Assembly: GCF_022129445.1 (NCBI RefSeq)
Contig: NZ_JADQAQ010000013.1
Span: 1-64,000 of the forward strand
From: Photobacterium sp. Ph5
Lineage (GTDB): Bacteria; Pseudomonadota; Gammaproteobacteria; Enterobacterales; Vibrionaceae
Reading direction: 5' to 3'
DNA: 64,000 nucleotides
The stretch's first letter is position 1, and every line of letters begins with the position of its first letter. Below are positions 16,201 to 26,003 of this stretch, piece after piece. The notes below the pieces were generated by a model. It had not been told where the DNA came from. It was given only the letters and a program-made list of their open reading frames with translations, and ran no database searches. A program made the translations under genes and the position numbers.

Positions 16201-19200
16201 TCAGCTAGTACTAATGGTGTGGTGTAGTTTGTCTCGCATAGCTACCACATTTTGACGCTCTATTGTTGTTTGAGGGCAGCGTTCTAGTACGTAATCCATC
16301 GTATGGATAACAGTTCGCCAACGCGGTGTTTTGGGTAACGTATCGATATGTAGATACTTATCAAGAGTACGTGTTTGTAAGGTGCTACGATCAAGGTATA
16401 CTCGCCATAACCCACTTTCTTCTGCTAATTCAAATTTGGTTTTCTTGGTATCATTTTCCCATAGTGAAAGAGTCATACTCATCGACTCAACCAAGAGTTG
16501 GCGAATAAGATCCCCTTTATTTTGTCCACTACCATCAAGTTTATCAGCCAGACGCGTGAATTCGCCACCAAGCTCTCTGAGTTGCTGCAAGTTATTTTTA
16601 TCCCCGTTAAAGGCAAATTCTGACAACATATCAACAGCATTTTCGAGTAAGCCAATACGATGGTCTGCTGAAGGGCCTTGGCTATCAAATACAAACATTT
16701 GTTTAAGACCTGATTCTTCAGGAAGATTAATGATATCGGTTGATAATGTTTGGATCTCATCATTAATAAAAAAGCTTAATTTGCCATTGTAATGATGGCT
16801 GTCATTAATACTACTCGGTAGATCTGCAGCGATAATATCCGAGATTGTATGTCGCTCTAGTTGTTCTGGTGATCGTTTAAATAACTTACCTGCAGCACTG
16901 TTAACGTAACGAATACGACCTTCATTTTGAACACAGATAATTGCTTCGCTGGTTGAATCAAGGAGCCCAAGCAAGCGGCTTTGTGCCTCAATTAAACTGA
17001 CTTCTACTTGCTCTCGACGATGAATCTCTTGCTGAAGAGTCAGGTTTTTCTGCTTTTCTTGTTCGGTTTTTCTGGCTTGCAAGTAAGCTTGGATGCGTGC
17101 AATTAATTCTTCTTTATTAAAGGGTTTGGTTAAATAGTCATTGGCACCACACTCAAAACCTTTAATACGATCTTGGATCTGTCCTAAGGCTGACAGCATC
17201 ATTATTGGCAATTCAAAGATTGAATATTGCTTCCTTAACGTAGAACAGACTTCGTAACCGCTCATTTCTGGCATCATAATGTCGAGTAAGATTAGATCTG
17301 GGCGTTGTTGGTGCACCATTTCTAATGCTTGATGACCACTATCAGCCGTTTTGACTCGATAGCCAGCAAGACGTAAAAAATTATTTAAAATTTGAAGGTT
17401 TACGGGCTCATCATCAACAACAAGAATAAGATCACCGTTAGGATTTTCAGGTAAATTGGTACCATCATAGTAACGTTGATCTAATGATGGCGCTTGAAAA
17501 TGCTGAAGCATTGAATCATGAGATATCGCATTAATTTGTTCATCAGTTGCAAGGTTTAAAGTGAAACTAAAGGTGGTACCAATCATTGGTTGACTGCTGA
17601 CATATAAGCGGCCTCCCATTAACTCAATGAGTTGTCGACTAATCGATAAACCAAGACCAGCCCCTTGGCGATAGTTTGCCGAGTTTGAGTTTGCTTGAAT
17701 GAGTGGTTCAAAGATATGCTCCAGTTGCTCACTGGGAATACCTTGTCCGGTATCGACGACTTGTACTCGTAATTGCTGTTCTAATACAGTCGCTGAAATA
17801 ATGATCTTACCTTCAGAGGTATATTTAATCGCATTACCGACAAGGTTATAGAGCACTTGTTCTAAACGTTGTTCATCTGCATCAACGAGTGGTAAATCTG
17901 CTGGGATTTGATTGATGATCCTTACTGGTTTATTGCCAAGTAAATGACTAGAAAGCTCCAGAACCAATCTCACCGCAGCAGACAGATCAATCGCATGGCG
18001 ATGAATATCTAAATCACCATAACGCATTTTGTGGTAATCCAGTAGATCATCCACAAGGTTAGTTAAACGTTGTCCACTGTTGATGAGCATCTCTAATTGA
18101 CGACGTTGAGAATCTTTTACTGGTCCATTTGCTCCTGCAAGTAAAGATTCAGCAATACCCACCATGCCATGGAGTGGGGTACGTAATTCATGGGATGTGG
18201 TTGCAAGGAATTCGTCTTTAAGTTTATCTGCGGTTTGTAGCTCATCGTTTTTTTGCTTGATAATCTTAAGGCTTTGCTCTAATTCGTCATTCTGAGTTTT
18301 AATTAAACCTATTTTTTCGCGAATAGATCGTTGCATACGTGAAAAGCTTATCGCAAGACGACCAATTTCATCACTACGTTCAGTACCTTCGATGACTTGA
18401 TCTAAATCGCCCCCAGAGGCTTTCTCTGCTGCCCAAGTTAATCGTAGTAATGGTGCTGTAATTGAATTCGATAATAAATGAGAAGCAAAAATCACCAAAA
18501 TAATAGCGGTGACCATTGCCACACCGAATATTTTCTCTAGTTCAGTAATTCGAGCAAAGGCTTCTTTTTCTGGTAATTCAACCACTAATGCCCATTTATT
18601 GTTAAGGATATCGAGTGGTGAAAAGGCACTAAGTACAGGTATGTTATCGTAGTTTTGAAAGCTACCTACACCAGATTTACCAGCGAGTGCTTCACTGATA
18701 CTCTCACTTTTTAGTGTGGTGGGAACCCCAGTTTCTGCTGAAAAACGGAGTTTATGATCTTGACCAATCAATAAGGTTTGAACGTAGTTTGCATTATTAC
18801 CAAGATCTTGAATAAGTTCAGAGATGGCCTTATTGCTTAGCTCCATAAAGACATAGCTATGCAAGTAACCTTGTTGGATGATTGGTGCAGCAAACCATGC
18901 AGTAGTATCACTAGTGTTGGCTGTTTGACTAAAGTCGGTAAATGTCACCGGTACTTGATCTGGTTTCGCCTGACTTTGCTTGGTTTTTTCGGTTATCGTT
19001 TCAAAGGTTTGCTTTAATGCTGGTGATGCTTGTGTATTCGTGAGTAGATTGACACCAAATAACTGGTGATTATGAACGGAGTAAACCACGTTACCAGAAC
19101 GATCAACTAGCATGATGTCTTTGAAGTCAGACCGCTTTAAATACTCTTTATAAACAGCATTGTAGCGCTTGTACATTAAACGATAGCGCTCATGTCCCAC

Positions 19201-19587
19201 ATAAGTTGTTTTGTTATGAGTGTCATTTTTTTTGGTGAGAGTTTGCGAGAAATAATTGGCATGCCCTTGAGAAGCAAGTTGCTGTTCTATATCACCAAGT
19301 TGATGGTAGGCACCGACTAAACCATAAAAGCGACCGCCACTGTTATTCGATAATTCTGAGCGAGCGAAGCTCTTCACCTCTGATTCTTTTGCGGCAAAAA
19401 AACTGTAAAGCTGCTTTTGCTTATTATCACGTAAAGAAGCTAAGTGATTGATGCTTTGTTCAGCAAGATCTTTGGTATGAGAGTTAAGAAAATATAAGGC
19501 AGATAAAACCAAAGGAGTGATGCTAAGCACAATAAAGGCCAACATTAACGTATGTTGGAGACGTTTAAATCGTTTAGTATTCTGCAT
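16201..19587 (-). CDS. chiS: ChiS, membrane regulator of chitin utilisation
   Basis: The 1128-residue hybrid sensor starts with a span (about 13-34), a periplasmic dCache-like domain (35-350), a second span (352-371) and a HAMP domain. It continues with a coiled-coil linker, HisKA with His466 in TSHELRTP, an ATPase domain with NLVGNAIKYT, DTGQGIP and GAGLGLS, and a receiver with Asp769 in LLDIMMPEMSG. A PAS-like region follows (about 865-970), then a C-terminal part (about 1025-1128). In V. cholerae ChiS that last part binds DNA directly, and the protein acts as a one-component membrane regulator of Pchb. Length and spacing agree with that protein (His469/Asp772 there). All catalytic motifs are intact here. 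The periplasmic binding protein encoded downstream is its known inhibitor. Confidence 0.96.
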   Translation of the reverse strand: MQNTKRFKRLQHTLMLAFIVLSITPLVLSALYFLNSHTKDLAEQSINHLASLRDNKQKQLYSFFAAKESEVKSFARSELSNNSGGRFYGLVGAYHQLGDIEQQLASQGHANYFSQTLTKKNDTHNKTTYVGHERYRLMYKRYNAVYKEYLKRSDFKDIMLVDRSGNVVYSVHNHQLFGVNLLTNTQASPALKQTFETITEKTKQSQAKPDQVPVTFTDFSQTANTSDTTAWFAAPIIQQGYLHSYVFMELSNKAISELIQDLGNNANYVQTLLIGQDHKLRFSAETGVPTTLKSESISEALAGKSGVGSFQNYDNIPVLSAFSPLDILNNKWALVVELPEKEAFARITELEKIFGVAMVTAIILVIFASHLLSNSITAPLLRLTWAAEKASGGDLDQVIEGTERSDEIGRLAISFSRMQRSIREKIGLIKTQNDELEQSLKIIKQKNDELQTADKLKDEFLATTSHELRTPLHGMVGIAESLLAGANGPVKDSQRRQLEMLINSGQRLTNLVDDLLDYHKMRYGDLDIHRHAIDLSAAVRLVLELSSHLLGNKPVRIINQIPADLPLVDADEQRLEQVLYNLVGNAIKYTSEGKIIISATVLEQQLRVQVVDTGQGIPSEQLEHIFEPLIQANSNSANYRQGAGLGLSISRQLIELMGGRLYVSSQPMIGTTFSFTLNLATDEQINAISHDSMLQHFQAPSLDQRYYDGTNLPENPNGDLILVVDDEPVNLQILNNFLRLAGYRVKTADSGHQALEMVHQQRPDLILLDIMMPEMSGYEVCSTLRKQYSIFELPIMMLSALGQIQDRIKGFECGANDYLTKPFNKEELIARIQAYLQARKTEQEKQKNLTLQQEIHRREQVEVSLIEAQSRLLGLLDSTSEAIICVQNEGRIRYVNSAAGKLFKRSPEQLERHTISDIIAADLPSSINDSHHYNGKLSFFINDEIQTLSTDIINLPEESGLKQMFVFDSQGPSADHRIGLLENAVDMLSEFAFNGDKNNLQQLRELGGEFTRLADKLDGSGQNKGDLIRQLLVESMSMTLSLWENDTKKTKFELAEESGLWRVYLDRSTLQTRTLDKYLHIDTLPKTPRWRTVIHTMDYVLERCPQTTIERQNVVAMRDKLHHTISTS

Positions 19588-19825
19588 TCCGGTGCCTGAA
19601 TAATATGATTGTAATTCGACTTGGATTGAGGATTAGAGACTAACGTTGAATTATAAAACGTTTTAAAAATGACGTTTTTGACAATTTTTCCGTTCGTTAG
19701 AAATCACTAAGTCCATATATCTTAATATGATACTGCTTATACGGACTTATTTAAAGCGATCAAGTACAGCGATAATGAAGCGTGTCGTAAAACACAAAAT
19801 TAACGGTTTTGACGGAGTTTTAATT
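19588..19825 (-). promoter_or_regulatory. chiS upstream region with chb-like motifs
   Basis: The AT-rich region upstream of chiS contains AACGTT at 19642-19647 and 19657-19662 and ACGTTTTTGAC at 19672-19682. A one-mismatch copy, ACGGTTTTGAC, lies at 19803-19813. The exact 11-mer is the reverse complement of 15636-15646 in the chb control region. This suggests a shared regulator or autoregulation of chiS. I did not identify a firm -10/-35 pair. Confidence 0.45.
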
Positions 19826-19852
19826 ATAAAAAAGGGACAACAATGCCCCTCT
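19826..19852 (-). terminator. terminator after rsmC
   Basis: On the minus strand GGGGCA and TGTCCC pair (one G-U) around TTGT, followed by TTTTTT. It lies about 35 bases after the rsmC stop. Confidence 0.7.
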
Positions 19853-19885
19853 TTAGATAAACGTTCCGTTGAAATAAATTAACGG

Positions 19886-20908
19886 TTATTTGGTTGCAGC
19901 GTAAATATTAAATTTGTTGGTCTTAGCCGTAATGTTGCACTCACCAAGGCTTGCTTCAATTAACGGCGGATATTGTAAGAAACTGTTGGCTACAATGACG
20001 AGTTGACCGTTATGGCTAAGGTATCGTGGTGCATCGTTGATAAATAGCTCTGTTGCGGCATAAAACGTTTTTAACCCCGCATGAAACGGTGGGTTACTGA
20101 TCAAGAACTGGTAAGGGCCCGTTAACGTCTTATAGACATCGGTAGCAGTGAACTTGATCGCTTCAAGGTTATTGACCTTAAATGTTTCTTTTGCCGATTC
20201 AATGGCTAGCGCACTAATATCACATAGTTCTAAATCAATGGCTGGGTATTTGGCTTTCATCACTGCGCCAATCACACCGGCACCACAACCAAAATCTAAT
20301 ACTTTACCGTGTAATTTTGGCAGATTGTTTAGCAGTAATTCTGAGCCTTTATCAAATTCGCCATGGCTAAATACCCCAGGTAATGAGCGAACGGTGAGTT
20401 GTACACCTGCAATATCGATAGGGTAGCTGCGGAACCAATCTGATAAATTAAAAGCTTTTGGTGTGTTATCACAACGGCCCCAGTAAAAACTGCAGCGACG
20501 TGCTGAATCATATTTAGTCAGTGGGCCATATTCTGCAAAAAGTTTTTCTGCACTACGTACCCCTGAGCGGTTTTCACCGACGATACAAATTTCAACACCA
20601 GTACCGAATTTACTCAGTAACATAGTTAACAAGTAATCAGCTTCTGCTTTTGCTTTAGGCCAGTAAAGCAGGATCATATCGATATCTAATGTTTCTGTTA
20701 ACTCAGCCCCGAAGTAACTACTTACATTATTAAAACGTTCGATATCTGAGTAGAAGCCATAGTTTGTGGTAAATACCGATACCGTTTGAGCGGTTTGACA
20801 TAGCTCTGATGCGAAGGTATCACTTAATTCGCCAGCGATAAGGACTTTACGGTTTTCAAAAAACTCAGATTGACGAGCAACAACCTGGCTCGCGGCGCAA
20901 TAAGACAT
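19886..20908 (-). CDS. rsmC: 16S rRNA (guanine-1207-N2)-methyltransferase
   Basis: The 340-residue protein has the RsmC two-domain layout. A degenerate N-terminal methyltransferase-like domain (about 1-155) is followed by an active C-terminal domain. The SAM motif is VLDFGCGAGVIGAV (about 197-210) and the catalytic motif is SNPPFHAG. It methylates G1207 of 16S rRNA in the assembled 30S subunit, using SAM. Length agrees with the E. coli enzyme (343). It lies between chiS and perM as in V. cholerae and has its own terminator. Confidence 0.95.
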   Translation of the reverse strand: MSYCAASQVVARQSEFFENRKVLIAGELSDTFASELCQTAQTVSVFTTNYGFYSDIERFNNVSSYFGAELTETLDIDMILLYWPKAKAEADYLLTMLLSKFGTGVEICIVGENRSGVRSAEKLFAEYGPLTKYDSARRCSFYWGRCDNTPKAFNLSDWFRSYPIDIAGVQLTVRSLPGVFSHGEFDKGSELLLNNLPKLHGKVLDFGCGAGVIGAVMKAKYPAIDLELCDISALAIESAKETFKVNNLEAIKFTATDVYKTLTGPYQFLISNPPFHAGLKTFYAATELFINDAPRYLSHNGQLVIVANSFLQYPPLIEASLGECNITAKTNKFNIYAATK

Positions 20909-21007
20909 GTAACTGGCCTCAATGTAGACATCATAAATTTGGGAGCGAATTGTTCCATAATTATGTGCCGTTGAAAAGAAATCAGCAGTAGAGAGGAAGA
21001 TTGAATA

Positions 21008-21043
21008 GAAGAAAAATGCCGCCTTAGAATAAAGGCGGCATTG
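21008..21043 (-). terminator. terminator after perM-like gene
   Basis: A 10-bp GC-rich stem (AATGCCGCCTT with AAGGCGGCATT) is followed by TTTCTTCT on the minus strand, directly after the stop codon of the membrane-protein gene. Confidence 0.85.
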
Positions 21044-21053
21044 TAATGAAGGG

Positions 21054-22139
21054 TTAGTGAGTATCTTGTTGTTCTAAGAAGTCTTTAAATTCAACTTCAT
21101 ACATTTTAAATAACACTAATGTTACGCCAAAAATGATTGGACCGTAAATCATACCGATCAAACCAAATAATTGGATACCACCAATGATAGAGAAGAAGAT
21201 CAGCAAGGTATTCATGCTTGAACTGCCTTGCATCAATAGTGGACGAACAACGTTATCGATTGAACCAACCACAATAATGCCCCAGCCCGCTAAGAATAAT
21301 GCCCACTCCCATTGACCGATTAACAGTAAGTATAGAGATGCTGGTAGCCAGATAAGTGCGGTACCTACAACTGGGATCAATGAAGCAAATGCCATCATCG
21401 AGCCCCAGAAAAGTCCTGGAAATCCACATAGCCACATGGCGAAACCACCGGCTAAGCCTTGTGCTATGGCGGTTAAAAATGATCCAAGTACGGCAGATTT
21501 TGCCACTTGCTCAACCTCATTCATGATTTCATCTTCTTGACTACGAGATAGTGGGATCACATGACGGATTGCGGCAATCATTTTGTCGTTATCGCGTAAA
21601 AGGAAGAAAAGTACAAATAGCATCATCATAAAGTTCACTAAAATACTGGTTGCATCGCCTAGAATGCGTGCGCTGATATTTAGTGCTTGAGAGCCCACTT
21701 GAGAGGCCGTTGTGGCAATTTTCTGGATAATGACTTGTGGATCAAAATCATGGAATGGCGAGTACTTATCAATATAGAACAGCGCTTTTTGAGCGTAAGG
21801 ATGGGCAAAGAGTTCTTTCGGGCCACCGGATGTGATCCATTCATAGCTTTCTTTAGAAACGGTTGTGCCTTGATGAACAATGGACGAAAACACCACAAGT
21901 AACGGAATCACAATGATCACGGTAAGTGTAAAACATGACAGCATTGCAGCGGTATTGGCGCGGGTTGGCATCAACGCAAGTAGGCGTTTATGTAGTGGCG
22001 CAAACAGTAATGAAATAATAAAGGCGAGAACAATTGGCCCTAGGTAAGGTTCGATGAGCTTGTAACTGGCAAATGCCGCTACAAATAAAGCAATAATAAG
22101 GAGCCAATGGCGAGGCTCTATTTTAAATGGCTGTGGCAC
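21054..22139 (-). CDS. AI-2E family (PerM/YdiK-type) membrane protein
   Basis: The 361-residue protein has the eight-span layout of the AI-2E transporter superfamily. There are hydrophobic pairs near 13-50 and 62-85, a soluble loop (about 90-150), and spans from about 155 to 345. The C-terminal signature FGLIGMIYGPIIFGV is typical. Members have been proposed as autoinducer-2 exporters or Na+/H+ antiporters; function here is not settled. The start is GTG, preceded by AAGGA at about 8 bases. It is divergent from the small Cys-rich gene, sharing a 116-base spacer with a Fur-like box. Confidence 0.88.
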   Translation of the reverse strand: MPQPFKIEPRHWLLIIALFVAAFASYKLIEPYLGPIVLAFIISLLFAPLHKRLLALMPTRANTAAMLSCFTLTVIIVIPLLVVFSSIVHQGTTVSKESYEWITSGGPKELFAHPYAQKALFYIDKYSPFHDFDPQVIIQKIATTASQVGSQALNISARILGDATSILVNFMMMLFVLFFLLRDNDKMIAAIRHVIPLSRSQEDEIMNEVEQVAKSAVLGSFLTAIAQGLAGGFAMWLCGFPGLFWGSMMAFASLIPVVGTALIWLPASLYLLLIGQWEWALFLAGWGIIVVGSIDNVVRPLLMQGSSSMNTLLIFFSIIGGIQLFGLIGMIYGPIIFGVTLVLFKMYEVEFKDFLEQQDTH

Positions 22140-22185
22140 GGTATATATCCTTTAATTAATAAGCATCATCATTACTGCTGTTATT

Positions 22186-22204
22186 GATAAAGATTATCAT
22201 TATA
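22186..22204. promoter_or_regulatory. Fur-box-like operator
   Basis: The 19 bases from 22186 match the classical Fur consensus (GATAATGATAATCATTATC) at 16 of 19 positions. It overlaps the candidate -35 of the small gene at 22256, so iron-loaded Fur would repress that gene. It could also affect the divergent membrane-protein gene. Confidence 0.6.
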
Positions 22205-22221
22205 ATCATCATCGCTATAAC
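22194..22221 (+). promoter_or_regulatory. candidate promoter of the 35-aa gene
   Basis: TTATCA (22194-22199) and TATAAC (22216-22221) are 16 bases apart. The Fur-like box covers the -35. Transcription would start about 28 bases upstream of the start codon, which leaves room for the ribosome site GGAG. Confidence 0.5.
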
Positions 22222-22255
22222 TTATCGATTATACCCTTTATCGTGGAGATGGCTT

Positions 22256-22363
22256 ATGGGATGTTGTAATTGTGGCTGTGATGACAAAAAAAAGCGCAAA
22301 CCACCGATTGCACTAATTATTTTAGTTATCATGGTACTGCTTGCATTGTATTTTTGGCAATAA
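22256..22363 (+). CDS. 35-aa Cys-rich single-span membrane peptide
   Basis: This short frame reads MGCCNCGCDDKKKRK at its N terminus, followed by about 17 hydrophobic residues (PPIALIILVIMVLLALYFW) and Gln as last residue. GGAG lies 7 bases before the ATG, a Fur-like box covers a promoter-like pair upstream, and a strong terminator follows. Four Cys within seven residues, then a Lys/Arg stop-transfer cluster, predict a metal-binding or cluster-binding cytoplasmic head on a membrane anchor. I know no characterised family for it. The isolated transcription unit with all signals argues that it is real; the function is unknown. Confidence 0.7.
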   Translation: MGCCNCGCDDKKKRKPPIALIILVIMVLLALYFWQ

Positions 22364-22427
22364 CTTAGCCGTATCTATGGTTGTAGTTAAACGCAGTTTC
22401 TGTATTTTAGATACTAAAATAATGTCA

Positions 22428-22462
22428 TAAAAAAAGGTCACAGATTGTGACCTTTTTTATTT
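22428..22462. terminator. bidirectional terminator between small gene and hemL
   Basis: AAAAAGGTCAC and GTGACCTTTTTT form a long stem with A and T tracts on both sides. It would end transcripts of the small plus-strand gene and of hemL on the minus strand. Confidence 0.88.
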
Positions 22463-22484
22463 TTATTTATTTGAGGCTTCTGAA

Positions 22485-23795
22485 TTATTCAGGGCTTTTT
22501 TCACTAGCAAGCGTTGCAAAAGCAAAGTCAGCCGCTTCAAGTGTTGCATCAATCACTTGATCTGTATGTGCTAGCGAGGTAAAGCAAGCTTCATACGCTG
22601 AAGGCGCTAGGTATACCCCTTTTTCTAGCATTAAATTGAAGAAGCGTTTGAAACGTTCTACATCGCATTTCGTTACATCTTCGTAGCAGGTTACGTTTTC
22701 TTGATCAGTAAAGAAGAAGCCAAACATTGCGCCAACTTGATTAATAGCAAGTGGAATACCGTGTTTATCTGCAAGTGCTTTAAAGCCATCAGCAAGACGT
22801 TTAGTGGTATTAGCAAGACGTTTTTCATTACCGTCTTCAGTTAATACTGTTAAACAAGCATGACCTGCCGCCATTGCAACAGGGTTACCTGATAGTGTAC
22901 CGGCTTGGTATACTGGACCTGTTGGAGCAACAAATTCCATCACTTCACGACGACCGCCGAATGCACCAACTGGCATACCGCCACCGATGATTTTTCCTAG
23001 TGTTGTTAGGTCCGGCTTGATGTTGTAATACCCTTGAGCACCACCTTCTGACACGCGGAAGCCTGTCATTACTTCATCAAGAATTAATAGCGCGCCAAAT
23101 TCATCACAGATGTCGCGTAGCCCTTCAAGGAAGCCAGGTACAGGTGGAATGCAGTTCATGTTACCCGCAACAGGCTCAACGATAATACAAGCAATTTCCT
23201 CTGGGTGAGCTGCAAACGCTTCACGGACAGAATCAAGGTTGTTGTAGGTTGCTGTTAGAGTATGTTTTGCAAAATCTGCGGGTACGCCTGGTGAGCTTGG
23301 TTGACCAAGAGTTAATGCGCCAGAGCCTGCTTTAACGAGTAGACAATCTGCGTGACCGTGGTAACAACCTTCAAATTTTAAGATCTTATCGCGACCAGTA
23401 AAACCACGTGCAAGACGAATAGCGCTCATGGTTGCTTCAGTGCCAGAGCTTACCATACGTACCATTTCCATCGATGGCACAAGTTTCGATACAAGATCAG
23501 CCATGGTGATTTCCATTGCTGTTGGTGCACCGAAACTTAATCCTTGTTGTGCAGCATCGATCACCGCATCACGAATAGCTGCATGGTTATGGCCTAAGAT
23601 CATTGGACCCCAAGAGCCAACAAAATCGATGTATGCATTACCATCAGCATCAAAAATATAAGCGCCATCAGCACGCTCGATAAAGAGTGGTGTGCCACCA
23701 ACCCCTGCGAATGCTCTCACTGGAGAGTTAACGCCACCAGGAATTTTTTGTTGTGCTTTGGCAAATAAATCAGCCGATTTGCTTGTTCTGCTCAT
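22485..23795 (-). CDS. hemL: glutamate-1-semialdehyde 2,1-aminomutase
   Basis: The 436-residue PLP enzyme converts glutamate 1-semialdehyde to 5-aminolevulinate in the C5 heme pathway. Visible features are [23 protein letters not shown], the PLP-contact segment [26 protein letters not shown] and the Schiff-base Lys in [18 protein letters not shown]. The length is a little above the usual 426-430 because of a short C-terminal tail. It is monocistronic here, ending at a bidirectional terminator. Confidence 0.97.
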   Translation of the reverse strand: MSRTSKSADLFAKAQQKIPGGVNSPVRAFAGVGGTPLFIERADGAYIFDADGNAYIDFVGSWGPMILGHNHAAIRDAVIDAAQQGLSFGAPTAMEITMADLVSKLVPSMEMVRMVSSGTEATMSAIRLARGFTGRDKILKFEGCYHGHADCLLVKAGSGALTLGQPSSPGVPADFAKHTLTATYNNLDSVREAFAAHPEEIACIIVEPVAGNMNCIPPVPGFLEGLRDICDEFGALLILDEVMTGFRVSEGGAQGYYNIKPDLTTLGKIIGGGMPVGAFGGRREVMEFVAPTGPVYQAGTLSGNPVAMAAGHACLTVLTEDGNEKRLANTTKRLADGFKALADKHGIPLAINQVGAMFGFFFTDQENVTCYEDVTKCDVERFKRFFNLMLEKGVYLAPSAYEACFTSLAHTDQVIDATLEAADFAFATLASEKSPE

Positions 23796-24118
23796 TGTTA
23801 GATCCTATATAAAATAATCAGGCGTAAATCCAATCCACATAGTTTTCTGTCCTAGGGATTGAGGCCAGAGAAGTGTGTAGATTGTTATTAGCCTATTGTA
23901 CCTAAAAGGATGTAATTTAGGGAGAACGAATTACGGTGGTTACTTGCGCGAATTGAATAATTTATTACTGTTATTTTGTTATACAAGTCACAGCTGCAAA
24001 GCTATTTTTCAACATTAGCAGTATAATAAACATCCATCTTAGATTACCCTTCTAAATCCATAGTTTCATTTATCCTTCCTGCATTCTATATGCAATCTTT
24101 TGACAATACGGCCGAAAA
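23796..24118. other. spacer between divergent hemL and clcA
   Basis: These 323 bases must contain the promoters of both divergent genes. TTGACA at about 24098 lies too near the clcA start to be its -35. I see no clear operator, hairpin or small open frame. Confidence 0.5.
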
Positions 24119-25522
24119 ATGACTGATAAAACGCATGGTATTCACATGCCTCCTCATCTTCAACCTCGCGTTTTGGTAAGACAGTTGCTTACCCGTGATA
24201 AAACGCCTGTTTCTGTTCTATTTTTATCAGCACTTGTCGGTACTCTTGCGGGTTTAGTCGGCACTATGTTTGAAATTGGTGTCAATTGGGTAACGGATCA
24301 ACGTACAGACTGGTTACGTAATGAAATAACCAGTGTACTTCCTCTTTGGCTCGCCGCGTTTATTGTCAGCGCATCACTTGCGTTTGTTGGATATTACCTT
24401 GTCAGTCGTTTTGCGCCTGAAGCCGGCGGTTCTGGTATTCCTGAAATTGAAGGTGCAATGGAAGAGATGCGTCCGGTTCGCTGGTGGCGTGTGATTCCTG
24501 TTAAATTCTTTGGCGGTTTAGGTGCGTTAGGCTCCGGTATGGTATTGGGTCGTGAAGGTCCAACCGTGCAAATGGGTGGTAATATTGGACGAATGATCTC
24601 TGATATTTTCCGATTAAAAGATAAAGAAGGTCGCCATTCTTTACTCGCGGCGGGTGCTGCAGGTGGCTTAGCGGCGGCATTTAATGCGCCGATGGCAGGG
24701 ATCATGTTTGTGCTTGAAGAGATGCGCCCGCAGTTTCGCTATAGTTTGATTTCTGTGAAATGTGTGATGATCTCTGCAGTAATGTCGAATATTGTCTTTC
24801 GCCTTTTACGTGGCCAAGAAGCGGTTATCTCTATGCCACAATATGATGCACCAGCATTGAAGTCATTATGGCTATTTTTAGTCTTAGGGATGCTATTTGG
24901 TGGCTTTGGTGTCCTATTTAACCGTATGATTATTTTTGCGTTAGATGGTTTTATTAAAATCCATCGTAATGAGCATAAGCGTTACTTAATTACCGGTGCA
25001 TTAATTGGTGGTTGCTTTGGTTTACTTCTGTTGTATTTCCCTGAGTTAACTGGCGGCGGTATTTTCCTTATTCCTCATGCGACTAACGGCGATTACGGTT
25101 TGGGGATGTTAATGCTGTTGTTCTTTGCACGTATTGCAACCACATTACTCTGTTTTGGTTCTGGGGCTCCAGGTGGTATTTTCGCTCCAATGTTAGCCTT
25201 AGGCACCTTATTTGGTACCTTTTATGGCATGATCACACAAGGCATTTATCCTGATTTAGGGATTGATCCTGGACTGTTTGCTATTGCTGGAATGGGGGCA
25301 CTTTTTGCGGCAACGGTACGCGCTCCGATTACGGGGATTTTGTTGGTTATTGAGATGACTAATAACTATCACCTTATTTTACCATTGATTGTTACGACTC
25401 TCGGTGCGACTATGCTTGCTCAGATGTTAGGCGGTCAACCGATTTATTCGCAGTTGCTACACCGAACAATTAAAAAAGAGCGTTTACGCCATGATTCTCC
25501 AACAAGTGAGCCTAATACTTGA
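24119..25522 (+). CDS. clcA: H+/Cl- exchange transporter
   Basis: The 467-residue protein is a CLC antiporter. The ion-pathway motifs are [24 protein letters not shown] (with the external gating Glu), [20 protein letters not shown] (with the internal proton Glu) and [17 protein letters not shown] Tyr in QPIYSQLL corresponds to the inner-gate Tyr445 of E. coli ClcA. It exchanges two Cl- for one H+ across the inner membrane and helps in extreme acid resistance. Start choice is weakly supported, as the upstream sequence has only a poor ribosome site; there is no better upstream ATG. It is followed by erpA on the same strand after about 60 bases. Confidence 0.96.
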   Translation: MTDKTHGIHMPPHLQPRVLVRQLLTRDKTPVSVLFLSALVGTLAGLVGTMFEIGVNWVTDQRTDWLRNEITSVLPLWLAAFIVSASLAFVGYYLVSRFAPEAGGSGIPEIEGAMEEMRPVRWWRVIPVKFFGGLGALGSGMVLGREGPTVQMGGNIGRMISDIFRLKDKEGRHSLLAAGAAGGLAAAFNAPMAGIMFVLEEMRPQFRYSLISVKCVMISAVMSNIVFRLLRGQEAVISMPQYDAPALKSLWLFLVLGMLFGGFGVLFNRMIIFALDGFIKIHRNEHKRYLITGALIGGCFGLLLLYFPELTGGGIFLIPHATNGDYGLGMLMLLFFARIATTLLCFGSGAPGGIFAPMLALGTLFGTFYGMITQGIYPDLGIDPGLFAIAGMGALFAATVRAPITGILLVIEMTNNYHLILPLIVTTLGATMLAQMLGGQPIYSQLLHRTIKKERLRHDSPTSEPNT

Positions 25523-25583
25523 ACAACATAGTCAGGTATTAGATAATCAGCGTAATTAACAGAAGTGTGTGAGAGGTTTTGTA

Positions 25584-25925
25584 ATGAGCGATGCTAATTT
25601 GCCGCTAACTTTTTCTGATGTTGCAGCGAATAAAGTAAAAACACTGATCGCTGAAGAAGAAAACCCGAATCTAAAGCTACGTGTGTATATCACTGGTGGT
25701 GGCTGTAGTGGCTTTCAATACGGCTTTACTTTTGATGAAAAAGTTAATGACGGTGACATGACCATTGAAAATAGCGGTGTAACGTTAGTGGTTGATCCGA
25801 TGAGCCTACAGTACTTGATTGGTGGTACTGTTGATTACACTGAAGGTTTAGAAGGTTCGCGTTTCTTCGTTAACAATCCAAATGCAACAACAACGTGTGG
25901 TTGTGGCGCATCATTTAGTGTTTAA
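25584..25925 (+). CDS. erpA: iron-sulfur cluster insertion protein ErpA
   Basis: The 113-residue A-type carrier has the three cluster-binding Cys in GGGCSGFQ and TTCGCGASF. It hands [4Fe-4S] clusters to apoenzymes such as IspG/IspH. The start used is the ATG with GAGAGG upstream, giving the normal family length; an in-frame GTG five codons upstream would place the ribosome site inside the gene. It ends at a strong terminator. Confidence 0.97.
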   Translation: MSDANLPLTFSDVAANKVKTLIAEEENPNLKLRVYITGGGCSGFQYGFTFDEKVNDGDMTIENSGVTLVVDPMSLQYLIGGTVDYTEGLEGSRFFVNNPNATTTCGCGASFSV

Positions 25926-25954
25926 ATTGTGACTTTATAATCATTGGGTCAAAT

Positions 25955-25988
25955 AAAAGCCGACAAATATGAATTGTCGGCTTTTTTG
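25955..25988. terminator. bidirectional terminator erpA / M23 peptidase
   Basis: AAAGCCGACAA and TTGTCGGCTTTTTT form a 9-11 bp stem. On the opposite strand the stem is followed by TTTTATTT, so it serves both convergent genes. Confidence 0.9.
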
Positions 25989-26003
25989 TATCTAAACAAA
26001 GGG

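Noticed and set aside
2498-19587. Dpp/Opp-type transporter as a peptide importer
   Set aside because: The families are those of peptide transporters, but the genes are embedded in the chitobiose operon next to ChiS in the known Vibrio order, so chitooligosaccharide import is the better reading.
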